Shown: positions 31,640-43,570, counted from the first letter of the stretch. The stretch is DNA of 64,000 bases from Biomphalaria glabrata (GCF_947242115.1 NC_074726.1:10558470-10622469); one strand, 5' to 3'. The notes: generated from the letters alone by a model not told the origin. Translations and numbers: made by a program.

Positions 31640-32050
31640 TGTATTAGTTTAGTACCGGGATGTACAGTATAGCATTTTTAGTGTTGATGTATTGCCAATC
31701 GACCTCATTCACCAATCGTAAACAAACAACATTTAGTCACGTGATCTTATTGATAGATTAAAGGAAAAAAACTATCACTTGACAACCATCATGAATTAAA
31801 CATGAGATCGTAAATTATATAGAAGAGATAGAGCACCACGTGGCTAAATGTTGTTTGTTTACGATTGGTGAATGAGGTCCATTGTGTCATATTGGCTGTT
31901 TTAATTGACCATTATTAAAGCATCAGATTATTTGGAGCCTTGTCGTCCAGTTCTTGATGTGTTGTGTGTTTAGCAGTGTTTAGCAGTGTTTAGCAGTGTT
32001 TAGCAGTGTTTACAGAACGCCTGATTAGGAGAGAGAAGAACGTATCAATA
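31640..32050 (+). mobile_element. Family B LTR fragment interrupted by a foldback element
   Basis: 'tattggctgttttaattg', 'tttggagccttgtcgtcc' and the end 'gagagaagaacgtatcaat' match the last part of the solo LTR at 13362-14107. The match is interrupted between 'attgccaat' and 'attgtg' by the hairpin at 31701-31879. A 10-bp tandem repeat tgtttagcag (about four copies, 31970-32008) lies inside. Fossil. Confidence 0.65.
31701..31879. mobile_element. Foldback (hairpin) element inside an LTR fragment
   Basis: The left arm 31701-31743 begins GACCTCATTCACCAATCG. The right arm 31837-31879 is its reverse complement with one mismatch in 43. The spacer of about 93 bp is AT-rich and non-coding. The element splits a family B LTR match, so it inserted after that LTR. 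Class unknown. Confidence 0.85.
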
Positions 32051-32127
32051 TAATAAATTTAGGTCTATGGTTTTGCACTTTAAAACATTTTTTTTGACGC
32101 GTAACTTTCTTTCGTTTTAGTTTTTTA

Positions 32128-32430
32128 GCGGCCCCCGAAAGGGAAAAGACGATATTAGTTTTGTGTGGCCTGTCCGTCCGTCCCGTTTATATCTCAGAAA
32201 CTAGAAAAGAAAATAAAAATCGGACATCATGATATAATAGATCATTCTGATGCAGCGGCTACTTTTTTCTTTTCCGAAAGTGAACCATCTAATTTTTAAA
32301 ATTATAAATGCAAGCAGATTTTTCAAAAAATTACACCACTTTTCAATGAAAAAGTGAGGGGAAATAAGTCTTAATAAAAAGTTCACAAGATTCTTCATTA
32401 ATAAATCAAGCTTCATTCATAGATTCGTGC
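32128..32430 (+). repeat. Repeat family J, plus orientation
   Basis: It starts 'agcggcccccgaaagggaaa', then 'tattagttttgtgtggcc', 'gtccgtccgtcccg' and 'atctcagaaactagaaaag'. It is the inverted equivalent of 19905-20107, and a further copy is at 55540. Confidence 0.65.
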
Positions 32431-32859
32431 GTTGGTACAAAAAATGCATCTAAGGTCACGATTGAAAAAGTATCAATGGATCATTTTTAAAAAGATTTTC
32501 AAATTATTAACTAACTCATGGAATAGAATACTGATTCGAATGTTGTTTTTAAAAAGAATTTTAATACGAAATTCGTTTCAATTGTAAGTAAAAAAAAAAT
32601 ACTTTTTCCACACATCCTCATTAGGCAATACACTTCACAACAATCTGAATCTAAATTACAATAAATAGAGGCCAGATCTACATAGATCAGTATACGAGTT
32701 CTAGTCTAGATATAGTAGATTCTATATCAAGATTTTATATCTAGATCTAAACTTAGATCTTAACTTAGAGTCTTAGACTTAGTAGACAATCTAGACATAG
32801 ACTTAGAATGACTGAAAGTATAAAAAAAGATTTCAAATATATTGTTCATTGCGATATCT

Positions 32860-32932
32860 GTTTCCGTAGTGTAGTGTTTATCACATTTGCCTAACACGTA
32901 CGATGCCCTGGGTTCGAATTCCAGTTGAAACC
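32860..32932 (+). tRNA. tRNA-Val(AAC)-like gene, probably pseudogene
   Basis: A 5' strand gtttccg pairs at most positions with ttgaaac at the 3' end. The D-arm 'tagtgtagtgtttatcac', loop ctaacac (anticodon AAC) and T-arm 'ctgggttcgaattccag' are all in the right places over about 72 nt. A long T run (pol III terminator) follows within a few bases. The anticodon stem has one or more mismatches and the first T-arm bases differ from usual Val genes, so function is doubtful. No intron and no encoded CCA. Confidence 0.55.
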
Positions 32933-32939
32933 TGTTTTT

Positions 32940-33550
32940 TTTTAGTTAATAAATATTTCTACATTTTTTTGTGTGAGTCACATCCTATAAAATAGATATG
33001 CATTTTTTTGATGATCTTTCTAAAAGTATTTTTTTACAGCCTAACAAGTTCTATCCTATATCAATGTTTAGATCTGTTCTCATCTTTCTCTAGGTGGACC
33101 ACTTCGGGGGGCCGATTTTAAGTTTGTTTGTCTACACAAACTGTCTTTGTAACCTTGTTTTTTTTATGTTTATTTTAAACAATCTTAGATCTAGATTTAA
33201 ATGTGATTCTCCTCTACATCTAGTTATAGATTAAATATGGAAATACAAATCCACATAGTGAATGTTAAGGATTAGGCTTAGATCAGTTTGATTATGAAAT
33301 GTGTTTATACAAAGAACACTAAACAAGTGAATGAAATGCAGTTTGAAATCCAAAGACTGTTGTTCATGCTAATGCGCAGCGCAGTGTTACAAGCGGAGGC
33401 TATTTAAAGGGATTTATTTTAAAGTCTCTCTTTATATTCTAAATTGATCGTATTATTCCCCAAAGTAAGCTGCTTTTTACAATGCCTCTATTCAAGTCAA
33501 AAGTTCATAGAACCTGCAACCTGGAACGCTGATATAAAAGCCTATATTAG
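32940..33550. other. Non-coding DNA
   Basis: Nothing recognised apart from a scrap of family J at about 33108 ('cttcggggggccgatttt'). Confidence 0.4.
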
Positions 33551-33554
33551 AGGA

Positions 33555-33865
33555 ATCTATATATATAATTCTCTTCGTCGCTCAAGAGTTTGGACGAGAA
33601 GAAGAAGTAAAGGAAAGATCACTCTCTTATTTCTGCGGATTGTCACCCCACCAAATAACGAGAGGGATGAGAACAAGTATTCACCAGTCACTACGGATGA
33701 CTGACTGGTCGTGTGGTTGCGCGCTGGGCTGTCGTTTCGATTTATCAAACCCTGCCTGCACCCATCCCCCTTCGTCCTGAAGGAACATCCGAAACATGTA
33801 AAAACATTTTACAAACAAACATTTTACAAACACTAAATAGCAGCGCCGGACTTAACCATTGTGAC
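33555..33865 (+). repeat. Composite repeat containing SINE family B
   Basis: It has a leader 'cgctcaagagtttggacgag', then 'cggattgtcaccccacc', SINE B (A-box-like 'tggtcgtgtggttgcgcgc', about 33706; the B box is reduced to 'tcaaaccctgcc') and a tail 'acattttacaaacactaaa' plus 'cgccggacttaaccattg'. The order is the same as at 11054-11325, so the whole composite spread as one unit. Confidence 0.65.
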
Positions 33866-33989
33866 CGTCGTACCTTATGCTATTGGTTTAGCCTATCTTA
33901 CAGATTACGACCGAAAGTGAAAAACTCTAATGTTTGTTGCAGAAAAAAATATATACTTAACCTAGCACTATATTTTCTAAAATAAATCT

Positions 33990-34090
33990 ATAAGTCAATG
34001 ATTAACATGAATGACTAGATTGGCACAAGAAAATCATAGCACATAATTATCTTCTTTTTTTAAGTAACGTCTGTACTATATAAACTAAGT
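33990..34090 (+). repeat. LINE 3' untranslated tail
   Basis: 'catgaatgactagattggc' and 'cataattatcttctttttt' match 51800-51875, where the same sequence follows a LINE coding tail. Confidence 0.6.
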
Positions 34091-34864
34091 TATTACAAGC
34101 CTTATTACGAGCCAAGTATGTCTATAGCAAGGAAAAGAGACTATATGTCGGAGAATGTTTAGATCAATTGTAACATAAAAATGAACGTCTCCTTAAAGAA
34201 AACAAAATATTATTACAATAACAACACAACAAAAATTATTATTCAACGACAACCAATCATTGCCTAGAAATAAAAATAAGTTCAAAGAAATATTGTTCAG
34301 TACATACGTTTGAAATACGTTTAAAATAGCTTTAAGCAATGTTTAATGTGACTATGCATGTTATTTTTTAATTCTAGACTAACATAAAATACATTACCAT
34401 TGTTACTTCAGTTTTTATATAATTTTTGGGAGTGCTGCATGTGAAGAAACATTGAGCCTTAAAAATTACAGTTCCCTGGAACAAAAACAATACCGAATGT
34501 CTAAATTAAAAGGCAGCATAACCTATCTAGAGATCTCTATCAATGGACGGAAATAGAAATTATATTCTTAGATTATCATATATTCCACATACATTACAAC
34601 TTCGGAATCAATAAACAAAAATTAACCAATAAGTTGTCTCGAACAATGGAATAAATTCTAATTGACTGAAGTGGTGGTATTAGCTGAATTAGTGCCCTTT
34701 ATACGTCGCCCCTATTAATTAAAACAAAAAAAAAATAACTATACAATCTTCTCTAGTCAGAAGTGCCTCACTAACAGAGGGGTTAGTGGTTAAGTCCACA
34801 GTGCAATTTTACAACTTTCTGTTGGTTGCAAAATTTTTGTTAATGGTTAAAAATATCCCTAACT
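34091..34864. other. AT-rich non-coding DNA
   Basis: No gene or named repeat recognised. Confidence 0.4.
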
Positions 34865-35085
34865 ATGAAATAACAAACTAGGCAGTCGCTTAGGGCCTCC
34901 GATTGGTGGGTACCTTGCAAAACATGTGCCTAATGTTATTCCTGCAGTACACAAGGTTTTAAAGAATTTCACTAGTTTTTAATTTTTCGCTGTTTATTTT
35001 TTATTTTTCTATTTCATTCGTGGCCACCAAATTCACATCGCCGAGGGCTTCCAATTATCTTTGGCCGGCACTGAACACAGTTCTT
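34865..35085 (-). repeat. Repeat family H, probable DNA-transposon remnant
   Basis: 'cgcttagggcctccgattgg', a central AT-rich part and 'gtggccaccaaattcacatc' match, in inverted orientation, the sequence at 38390-38635. Both have GC-rich 'ggcc' ends. Confidence 0.55.
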
Positions 35086-35378
35086 GCGAGTACTAACGAA
35101 CCCACGGGAGCCGTATTTCGTCACTGCTTATGTTTTTAAGGTCGTCAGAAATAGATTTCCCGAAATAAAGAAGATAAGACTATTTCTCAAAAAAAGCACT
35201 GACCGATGTCAATTAAGTATTTCCCGAAAATTCTGAAATAAAAGATTAATTTTGTGAAACGTAACGTTTCTATGCAATGTGTGTAGATAATTAAGCAGTT
35301 TTTTGTCAGATGTGTTTATGCACTAGGTAGGTGTCTGTTCTTCGAATTTTAATTACTGAATTATTAAAGTGTTTATAT

Positions 35379-35773
35379 TGTTGTAACTCTCTAAGGCAGG
35401 CACTCAACGAAAGACAGGTTGACAAGAGTAAACGATGTATTTATTTATAATAAATGCAAATGAAGCATCGACAAATGGTACGGGTAATAGTAACTAGTTA
35501 GACTTGGACTTCTGCTATAAAGTCACAGGGAGTAATATGTCTAAGTTCTAAGAGTCCTACTTTATACCAGAACACAGAACAGACCACCGACACACTTCCC
35601 AGTGTCGCTCCAGGTCTCCCAAACAGTTTCCTAGTATCACACAGGACAGCACTCAGCACCAGACTGTTCAGACTCCCATGACTTCTAGCCGGCTTCCCAA
35701 CAGTCCTTCTTGTTTACGTTCATTAGTGCGCTGGTGCGCACCTCAAGCACTGGTACAAGGCTGGGTTACAACA
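35379..35773 (-). mobile_element. Solo LTR, family A, minus orientation (395 bp)
   Basis: The ends are TGTTGTAAC and GTTACAACA, with 4-bp flanks ATAT (35375-35378 and 35774-35777). Read on the minus strand it follows the 4459-4837 copy closely, including AATAAATA and the 'gttgagtgcctgcc' tail. No internal region is attached. Confidence 0.75.
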
Positions 35774-35839
35774 ATATATTAAAAATTAACATTACTTTCA
35801 ATGTGTGTATGTGTTAAAATTATTATATAACTTATTATT

Positions 35840-36800
35840 ACCTTTGGTCCCAAGTTCAGCCTGACAGTCACACCATACACATCCAGTTGTACATAGACTA
35901 ACAAACGTTGCGTATGATGATTTAAATAAAGCTATAAACTTTAATCTAATGATATATTTACAATGATACTGACATCTGATCTATGAAATTATAAGCAAAT
36001 ATAAATACATATAATATGATGTGAAAATTCAATAATTGTAATAGGATTACAATAAATGCTTAAGTAGTATTTAAAGAAAAATAATATTAACCTTATCAAA
36101 GATTCACTTTAGGACAAAGATTCAGTAATCAGGATCATTGCTATACAAATGTTCATGACAATCCAAATATCTTCTATCCAAGATACTTTTTATCCACACT
36201 AAACAAGCAAAAGTTCATTGTAGCATCAAATCTCACAACTTCACAAAACACCACCAGGTCTGAATATAGAAACCCGCAATCTGGATTCTGGACCGTCAGA
36301 CTCGTAAATCAAACTTGAAGCAGAAGACAGAAAGACAGAAAACCTGAGATGAAAACCTCAGTCATGTAACCTAAAACTGAGACCCTATAAAAAGTTAAAG
36401 AACAGATTCTTCTAATCCTCTAATCGAATTACAAAATACGAATACAATCGAATCCAAAATAAAAATAACTATACAATGTGAAAACAAAACTCACCCTAAA
36501 CAGGGGTCAATATAATCCTTTAAGAATATCTACCAAGGACAACGATAAGGCTATCCAATATCATAAGTCCAAAGAGAAATTCAAGAGCTGAACAGAATAT
36601 AGCCTGCTTCAGTCTAACAACATGGCGTGAATGCACCAGACGAACTAAGCCAATTTACGCCATAAAAAATTATTATGACGAAGCAACAAGTGGAGATCAC
36701 CTACTACACTATAAAATAAAAGAGCGCTAAGAACGTCATCATCTATTGATGAAATCGGCGCTTTTAGACAGTGAATATTTTTTTTATTATACAACAAGTT
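35840..36800 (-). mobile_element. Diverged LTR related to the 43.7-kb Gypsy element
   Basis: 'ggtcccaagttcagcctgac' and 'acatccagttgtacatagac' correspond to 'ggtcccggggttcaacctga' and 'cagtcgtacatacagtaaac' in the LTRs at 43731 and 46587. 'actcaccctaaacaggggtc' (about 36490) is identical in both. The spacing is larger and the ends are not clear. It is an older family member. Confidence 0.55.
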
Positions 36801-37104
36801 CAATAGTTGCGACAGTAGGTAACACTAAACAAATAGTAGATAAAGACGTACTAATTATTTATAAATTGTTGTATAATTCTTCGTTAAGCAACACGTAGAT
36901 GTAGTGTTAAGTTGGTTTCGAAAAAAACAACAAGATCATGACGCGGTTAAAATATAAAAGATATTGCTCTTATTTAGAAGTTTGCCCTCGCACTAGTGAA
37001 TGGGTTCTGTACATGAGTTGGTTTCTATACCTTTATGGTTTAGTTTCTCCTTTAACTACTTTGTTTCATTAAGTCTGAAATCTGTATTTTTTAAATTTTG
37101 AAAT

Positions 37105-37119
37105 TCTCTCTCTCTCTCT

Positions 37120-37177
<58 letters not shown>

Positions 37178-37408
37178 ATGAAAAGATTCAAATCTAAGGT
37201 CAATGTAGCAAACAGAAAGTTGACTTCGCTACACGTATGGCTCGTAAATTAAACTTAATTTGATCGTGATTTTGTACTTAGTAAAGAGTAAATAAAATAC
37301 AAAGACGAATTTATTTTCACTTTTCACGTATTATCCTTATCCCTACCCAGACTGGGCACCGCGCAATCCGTATCGCACCGGAGCCCACAATTGTTAGGGA
37401 CGGCGCTG

Positions 37409-37447
<39 letters not shown>
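37105..37447. repeat. (CT)n and (TA)n microsatellites
   Basis: A CT run with T interruptions at 37105-37172, and CT then TA at 37411-37447. Confidence 0.95.
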
Positions 37448-37459
37448 GGGCCGCATATA

Positions 37460-39176
37460 TTTTTTTTTTTTGCGCGCCCAATTGAGGAATTACAAAAAAA
37501 AGCAATTTCTTGAACTAATTTTAAGAATGATATTTTTGAATTTGCTATTGTCTGTTTACATCACAACATTTCACCACAAATGTATAGTAGTACTTAATGT
37601 AAAGTATATAATTGTTTACTCTCGTGTATAAAGTTCCGAAACTGTCGAACTAGCTTACTAGTTGTTGTTTTCTCGTGGCTGCTGTCACAGTCAATCAGCA
37701 TCGACCTGCTCTAACACTTGGTAATTTTCAAACAAAAAAAAGCATTCACATATGAATGTGGCTCCAAATAATGTCAAAGTTTAGCAGCAAAGTTTTTTTA
37801 AGCGCGAATATACAGCTTCTAGCACTCATGAAACTCCCGTGAAAGAACTGACTGGAACTTCTCTTTTAGGTCTAATTTGCAAGGAGGTATGTCCTCTGTA
37901 GCTGATTCAGCTTCTGCATTAAATGGTGAGCTGAGGGAATTGAAAACTGGTTACAAGTTGCTGGCGTCTTGCTTTCAACTTCCACATTCAAGAATTTCTT
38001 TATGTGTCTTGTACTTTTCAACCATTTCACCAGAAAGTTTCACCTTTCAGCTAAGGAAAACGATAAAACTTAATTTCATTTGCTGGTCTCAAGAAATGGA
38101 ATAGCTTTGTTTTAAAAGAGTTAAAATGCACATACATTTCATGTGCAAACAATAAATTGAAATGCTTCTGATGATAAACATGAAGTCTGTCTTCAATTCT
38201 TCATTAGAAATATTTGTAACAAAGTCACAGTCAATGTCCTTCAAGGAACCGAACACTTTCTTCCTTTAAACTGCACATTCTTCTAATGCTAGGCCAGCAG
38301 ATACTACTTTCAGTTACTTTGTTACCGAGCATCGGAATGTTTTTTTTCAAATCTTCAAGTATTTTTCAGAACTGCCAGTAAAAGCCACCTTAGATAATTT
38401 TCGCCCTATGTGAAGTGAATTTGGTGGCCCTAAATAGAATAGAAAAAAAAATTTACAGCGAAGAAACTAAAATTATGCAGTTTATTAAAAACCTAGTGTA
38501 CTTCAACAATATCACTGAGGAGAAGTTTCGCTATTTCTTCTCTAAAATAACACAATAAATGTACTGTGCGAGGCCCTGATAATCGTAGGCCCCAGGAAGC
38601 TGCATAGTTAGCCTATGCCTAAGGCCAGTCCTATGCCAAATATGAGAACGTTTACGTACATATGTAATAATTTGTATGATATTCAATGCAGCTTTGTGTA
38701 AACTTTCCTGCTATGAGTTTACGGATTACGGTTGGGAATGGATATTGCTCTTTATTTTATTACAAAGCCTGTCTTAGCTCAGTCAAAGCTCGGTACCCAT
38801 CAGTTGTTAACCTTGCCATCTTGTACAAGCCAACCCAACCCAACACCTTCAACACAATTTTTCATAGCATGGAATAAATACTGGCATGAATTTGGGTCTT
38901 TGATTGAATTTTTCGAAATATTGCCATTTAAAATAATCTTCTTTTTCTTTAAACTTTTTAGAATGACTTTTTGAGACAATGTTTCTTTAGACTCTTCATT
39001 ATAAGTGATAATAATCAAACGTTTGAATAATTTCTATAGATATTTACAATTATTTGTTTTTAATATATTTGCATTTTTATATGTATAATGTGTGGACACA
39101 CATGATATCTTTATGTGTCCGCGGGCCGCATAAAACACTTCGGCGGGCAGCATGTGGCCCGAAGGCCGTAATTTGC
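37460..39176 (-). mobile_element. hAT DNA transposon remnant
   Basis: The right end at about 39118-39176 has 'cgggccgcataaaacac', 'tgtggcccgaaggccg' and the terminus TTTGCCCACCCCTG, which inverted is the CAGGGGTGGGCAAA start of many hAT elements. On the minus strand near 37925-37870 a scrap reads LDLKEKFQS, as in hAT transposase tails. The left end is not defined and a family H repeat (38390-38635) lies inside. Badly decayed. Confidence 0.45.
38390..38635 (+). repeat. Repeat family H
   Basis: Inverted relative to 34865-35085. It shares 'gaatttggtggccc', 'tttacagcgaagaaac' and a 3' part, 'aggccccaggaagctgcat'. Confidence 0.5.
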
Positions 39177-39436
39177 CCACCCCTGGTCTAACTGTTTCTC
39201 CTAATGTATTTTAAAGCTAATATGATCAAATATATCACTGATCCCATTACGGACAAACGTAGCTATGGAAACTTGTATTGTACTGCATTATCGGCAACTG
39301 TTTGAAAATGAAATTTAACCTATAACCTTTTAGTGTGAACAAAAAATAATACATTAACATAAAACTTTATTTTAAAAATTGGGAGGCATGATTGAGTTAT
39401 TACATTAGGACTAGGTGATGATAAAGTGAAAATAAT

Positions 39437-39657
39437 AATTATTATATCTATAGCTTTTATATTGCGCTACATTCATGCTTATAGAATGCTCAGAGCGCTG
39501 TGGAACAATGGGAAGGGAGGGGGCATCTGGGAAAAGGTTTTCCGGGCTACCTTTAGGTGCTCGGAAAACACAACTCTGCTCGAGTCGGGTGTGGAACCTC
39601 GAGCCCCATTCATAGGTAGCCAAGTTCAAGCGTACTTAGCCTCTCGACCATGCTTCT
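39437..39657 (-). mobile_element. tRNA-derived SINE, family C
   Basis: Minus strand: the head 'atggtcgagaggctaagtac' and B-box-like 'gaggttccacaccc' are followed by a body ending 'agcgcaatataaaagc' and an ATAAT tail. It matches 57313-57560 in the same orientation. Confidence 0.7.
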
Positions 39658-39902
39658 AATACTAGAACCAGGTGATGATTAAGTGATCATACTGAGACCG
39701 GGTGATGATTAAGCGTTAATGATAGGACTCTGATGATTAAGTAATAGTTATATGACCAGGTGATGATTAAGTGATAATACTATGATCATATTATGAATAA
39801 GTATAATATGAGCAGGTTATGATTAAGTGATATTACTAGGACTATATGATGATTAAGCTATTATACTAGGATCATGTGATGATGACGTTATAGTACAAGG
39901 AA

Positions 39903-40170
39903 CATAAGCAGGCGCGGTGGTTGAGCGGTAAAGCGCTTGGCTTCCGAACCGGTGATCGGGTTCGAATCCTGGTAAAGACTGGAATTTTTAATTTTGGGAT
40001 CTTCGGCGCCCCTGAGTCCACCCAGCTCTAATGGGTACCTGACATTAGGGAAAAGTAAAGGCGGTTGGTCGTTGTGCTGGCCACATGACACCCTTGTTAA
40101 CCGTAGGCCACAGAAACAGATGAACTTTACATCATCTGCCCTATAGACCACAATGTCTGAAAGAGGAACT
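39903..40170 (+). mobile_element. tRNA-derived SINE, family A, near full length
   Basis: The head 'gcggtggttgagcggtaaag' and B box 'cgggttcgaatcctgg' lead into the body 'ggcgcccctgagtccaccc', 'gcggttggtcgttgtgctgg' and 'tttacatcatctgcc'. 'acaagga' occurs on both sides and may be the target duplication, although the host minisatellite contains similar words. Confidence 0.85.
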
Positions 40171-40199
40171 TTTACAAGGACCATATGATAATTACTTAT

Positions 40200-42580
40200 G
40201 GAGGAAAACTCGATTTCATCTTGTATAATATTAATTGTGCAAACGATATGTGAGCTATACATGATAGCTGGTAAGATCAATTGAGATATTCATTGACTAA
40301 CAATTAAATTTCGTATTTTTAATTAGTGAGCGTAGTTTGTTAATGTTTAAATTCTTTACTTGGTTGTTAATGATAAGTACAATTAATTTTTTAGGTTGTA
40401 AATCAACCTTCTTGATCGAAAGACTAAAGATTTATGATTTCTTTACAAATGGCTGAAAACAACAGTAGTAGCAAGTAAGTCGAACTATATTTTTAAAAAC
40501 AGATTTTTGATATGTTATTTATCACGAACCAAAACCGGGTCCACTCATAGAAGCTCACAGAATGTTAGTTGTAATCAGACAAAAGAGGTCAGAGGAGAAA
40601 AAAAAAGCAATAATAATCAGTTTAGAAATAATAATACCATGTACGAAACAGTTTTTGACATAAAGATCATCATACGGCTAGGATGAACAGCGCAACTACT
40701 TTTAACGCAAGAATAGTCAACCCAGAGGCGACATAGTGATATATTTTATATACTAATGATCATTGATCATATGTACCTTTTTTATTATAAGTTTCTAGAG
40801 GATACGTTTGTCATTGCTCTGCTCTCGGATAGCTTGGGCACATATTATTAGGAGAAATGAACAAAATGGAAACTTACTGTAATGATAATTGTTTATAGTA
40901 AAGGTAGAAAAAAAATTACAAATAGAGTTTGTGTTATTACACAAGCTCAGAGGCGGCTTCTGTTTAGCGATATATATATAAATATTCCTAATGACGTCTA
41001 AAAAATTTTTCCTTACGTCACAAGCCCAAAAATGTCTTTATTAATTCGAGAGAGTTGACGAGGATTAATTCAAATTTTTGCAGGCGTTCTAATACCATTT
41101 TCTGTAATGAAATCATTCTGAATGACGTCAAAGAAAAAAAACACTACATCACACGGCCTAATAATAATAATAATGGCAAAGTATTCGCTTAAGGATCAGT
41201 GCAGTGTTTCAAGTAACTACTCAAACCCAGTACATATTTTTTCGCCTCTGGTGCAGACAGAGCCGTTGTCCGTACGGATAAGTTAGACTAAAAATGTCTT
41301 TAAATAATTTTAGAGTGTACTTTTTTTTTTGAGATATAATTGCTATATACACAACAGGCTATGTGTGGAACAATATTGAACTTGCAGCATGTTATGGGTA
41401 CCAATTGAGAATTGTTTTAATAAAATTAGGAAAAAATAGGTGCGTTAACTTTCTAGAGGAAAACGTTCCTTGTGAATTTAGAAACTGAAAAATTTCGCAC
41501 ATGATTATATAGAAGAGAAAGATGAGCTGGCCGAGGTCTTCTGTGTGATGAATAACGGATGTTTAATTTAGCAATTTTAGTTGTTGGTACTAGACATCTC
41601 AATCACCTAGATATAAAATTAAAATTGTGGAAGCGTGGAATAGTCCTAAAATTGTAACAGATATCACTGATTTAAAATGAAGTTAAAAAGTTAAAACTGT
41701 TAAGCTTTCTTTTTTAAAAAAATTTATTTGAGTCGATTCTTATATTTAAAAGAATTAAGTATTGAAATTCAAGTTAATTCTAAAGAAAACATCAAAGACT
41801 CGTAATGGTTTTGATGATGAAGAAGACTGCATGTTTGCATTTATAAATCTAATTATACGTTACCGAACAAAATATTCTGAAGATTACATGGAAGTTAATA
41901 ATCTAGAAGCAAATGTAGTAATGAAATTGGAATTTGATGAATTTTCCTCAATACTAAATAGCCACGAAAAGAGACTCACAGAAGACCATAAATCTAGAAG
42001 TTAATTCTATCAGTGATTCCATTAAAAACTGGATAGTAAGTCAGTTTTATTGAACATGATACAGAATTTCAGTTGAATTTCTTCTCCAGGACTTTAATAC
42101 CATGAGATCAAATACGTAGGCTCCCAGGTTTCCTTGGTAACTTACTCGTCGGGAACAACTTTTGATTCTCATTGTTTATCTATCCATTTTCCACCAAACA
42201 GAAGTTTCCACCAAGGCGCCACTTTGTTGGTATGAATGCTGAAATCCTTTGTAGTCTCAGACTGCCGCCCCAAACAGTAGTCTTATGCATAAATTGCATC
42301 ATTATCCTCCAGTGAATTGAAGCACTTGTAAAATCCTTAAGAGTTTTTGAAAAGATTCAAAAAGTGGTTATCGGATTATATGGAATTTACACTAAGTTTA
42401 ATTTTAATGTTCAATGTCTTTCTTTTATTTTGTATTTTTCATATTGAAGTCCCACCTTGCCAAACTGGGCTAATTTCGAGCTTCTCCAAAATGTTCGGCC
42501 TGACTTTCAACAAACTTTAGCTGCAAAGGTAACACATCCTATATATATAATATCAAAAACGACTCTAACGATTTTCTTTC
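40200..42580. other. Non-coding DNA with repeat family I and one unrecognised frame
   Basis: At 40985-41160 'gacgtcaaagaaaaaaaac', 'tacgtcacaagcccaaaaat' and 'tcgagagagttgacgagg' match 49185-49320 (family I). At 41762-42004 (+) an 80-codon frame contains FDDEEDCMFAFINLIIRYRT and VMKLEFDEFSSILNSHEKRL. It has protein-like composition but no recognised domain and no clear splice signals. The rest is AT-rich spacer. Confidence 0.4.
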
Positions 42581-42585
42581 ACATT

Positions 42586-42833
42586 TCAAGGTCTATAGGG
42601 TAGCTGATGTAAAGGTCATCTGATTCTGTGTGGCATTCGGTTAACGAGGGTGTCATGTGGCCAGCACAACGACCAACCGCCTTTACTTTTCCCCAACTAA
42701 CGTCCAGTACCCATTAGAGCTGGGAAAACTCAGAGGCGCCCGAAGATACCGAAATGTAAAAATCCCAGTCTTCACAAGGATTTGAACCCCAGACCCCGGT
42801 TCTGAAGCCAAGCGCTTTACCGCTCAGCCACCG
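42586..42833 (-). mobile_element. tRNA-derived SINE, family A
   Basis: Minus strand: 'cggtggctgagcggtaaagc', 'ttcaaatccttgtgaag' and 'ggcgcctctgagttttccc' show a near full-length copy matching 19418-19674. The flanking words 'atttcaag' and 'aattcaag' may be a decayed duplication. Confidence 0.85.
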
Positions 42834-42839
42834 TATTTC

Positions 42840-43570
42840 CGAAATTCAAGATATATGTATATAAATGAGAAATAAAAAATTAAACACAAGGGGGAGGAGT
42901 TCGACCGCTATATCGGTTTGTAAATTTTTAATTAACCAAAAATTAATTTTGGCTAGAATGCTTTATGAATTAAAATTTTCTAAATGAGGTCAAAGTAAAA
43001 AATAGAGGCTTACAACAAGAAATGAAAAAAAAAAAAATTTACTTCACTGGATTACTCCAGTACACTAAAACATTTATTTGCAAACATGAACAACTTTTAA
43101 TGAATCAATAGGCCTAATTAAACCTTTTAGCACCATCTTGATTGTGATTCTATTAACATTGTTTACCCTATAAAGTAGAATAGATTTTACATCACTTGAT
43201 GTTTCGTACTAAGCCATAATGACTATATTGCAGTATTAAATTTCTAAACGTAGCCATTTGAAAAGCTATGCTGCAAAGACTTTCTTCAAAGCCAATAATA
43301 ATAGTCCTATAGTTTTACTCAAAAAGATGCAATGTATAACGACACGCTGTAAGCTGCAGTTTTTCAACACTGTTGGGGGACATTCTATTTTAATTGTAAT
43401 GTACAATTACATTGAGAACTAGCAGAACAGAAAAGCAAATCTTCATATTGGTAGTCTTTATCCAATCGTTCATTTTCGTCATTTCTGATATATTTCTAAT
43501 ATATTTCCAAAATGACTTCGGGTATATATCCTTCCTTAACAAAAAATAGTTGAAGTATATATTCTATAAG
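42840..43570. other. AT-rich non-coding DNA
   Basis: No gene or named repeat recognised. Confidence 0.4.

Larger units (their letters stand above)
39403..40195. repeat. Old ~30-35-bp minisatellite split by two SINEs
   Basis: Units of the form 'ggaccaggtgatgattaagt' plus 'gataatactat' are visible at 39403-39436, 39658-39900 and again at 40170-40195. The gaps are filled by a SINE C (39437-39657) and a SINE A (39903-40170). The array therefore predates both insertions. Confidence 0.75.

Noticed and set aside
40451-40476. ATGGCTGAAAACAACAG... followed by GTAAGT, a possible first coding exon (MAENNSSS) for the GIMAP gene
   Set aside because: It has a good start context and donor, but the phase does not fit 51141, 52511 or 52693 without meeting a stop, and it is 12 kb away. 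Not called without transcript evidence.
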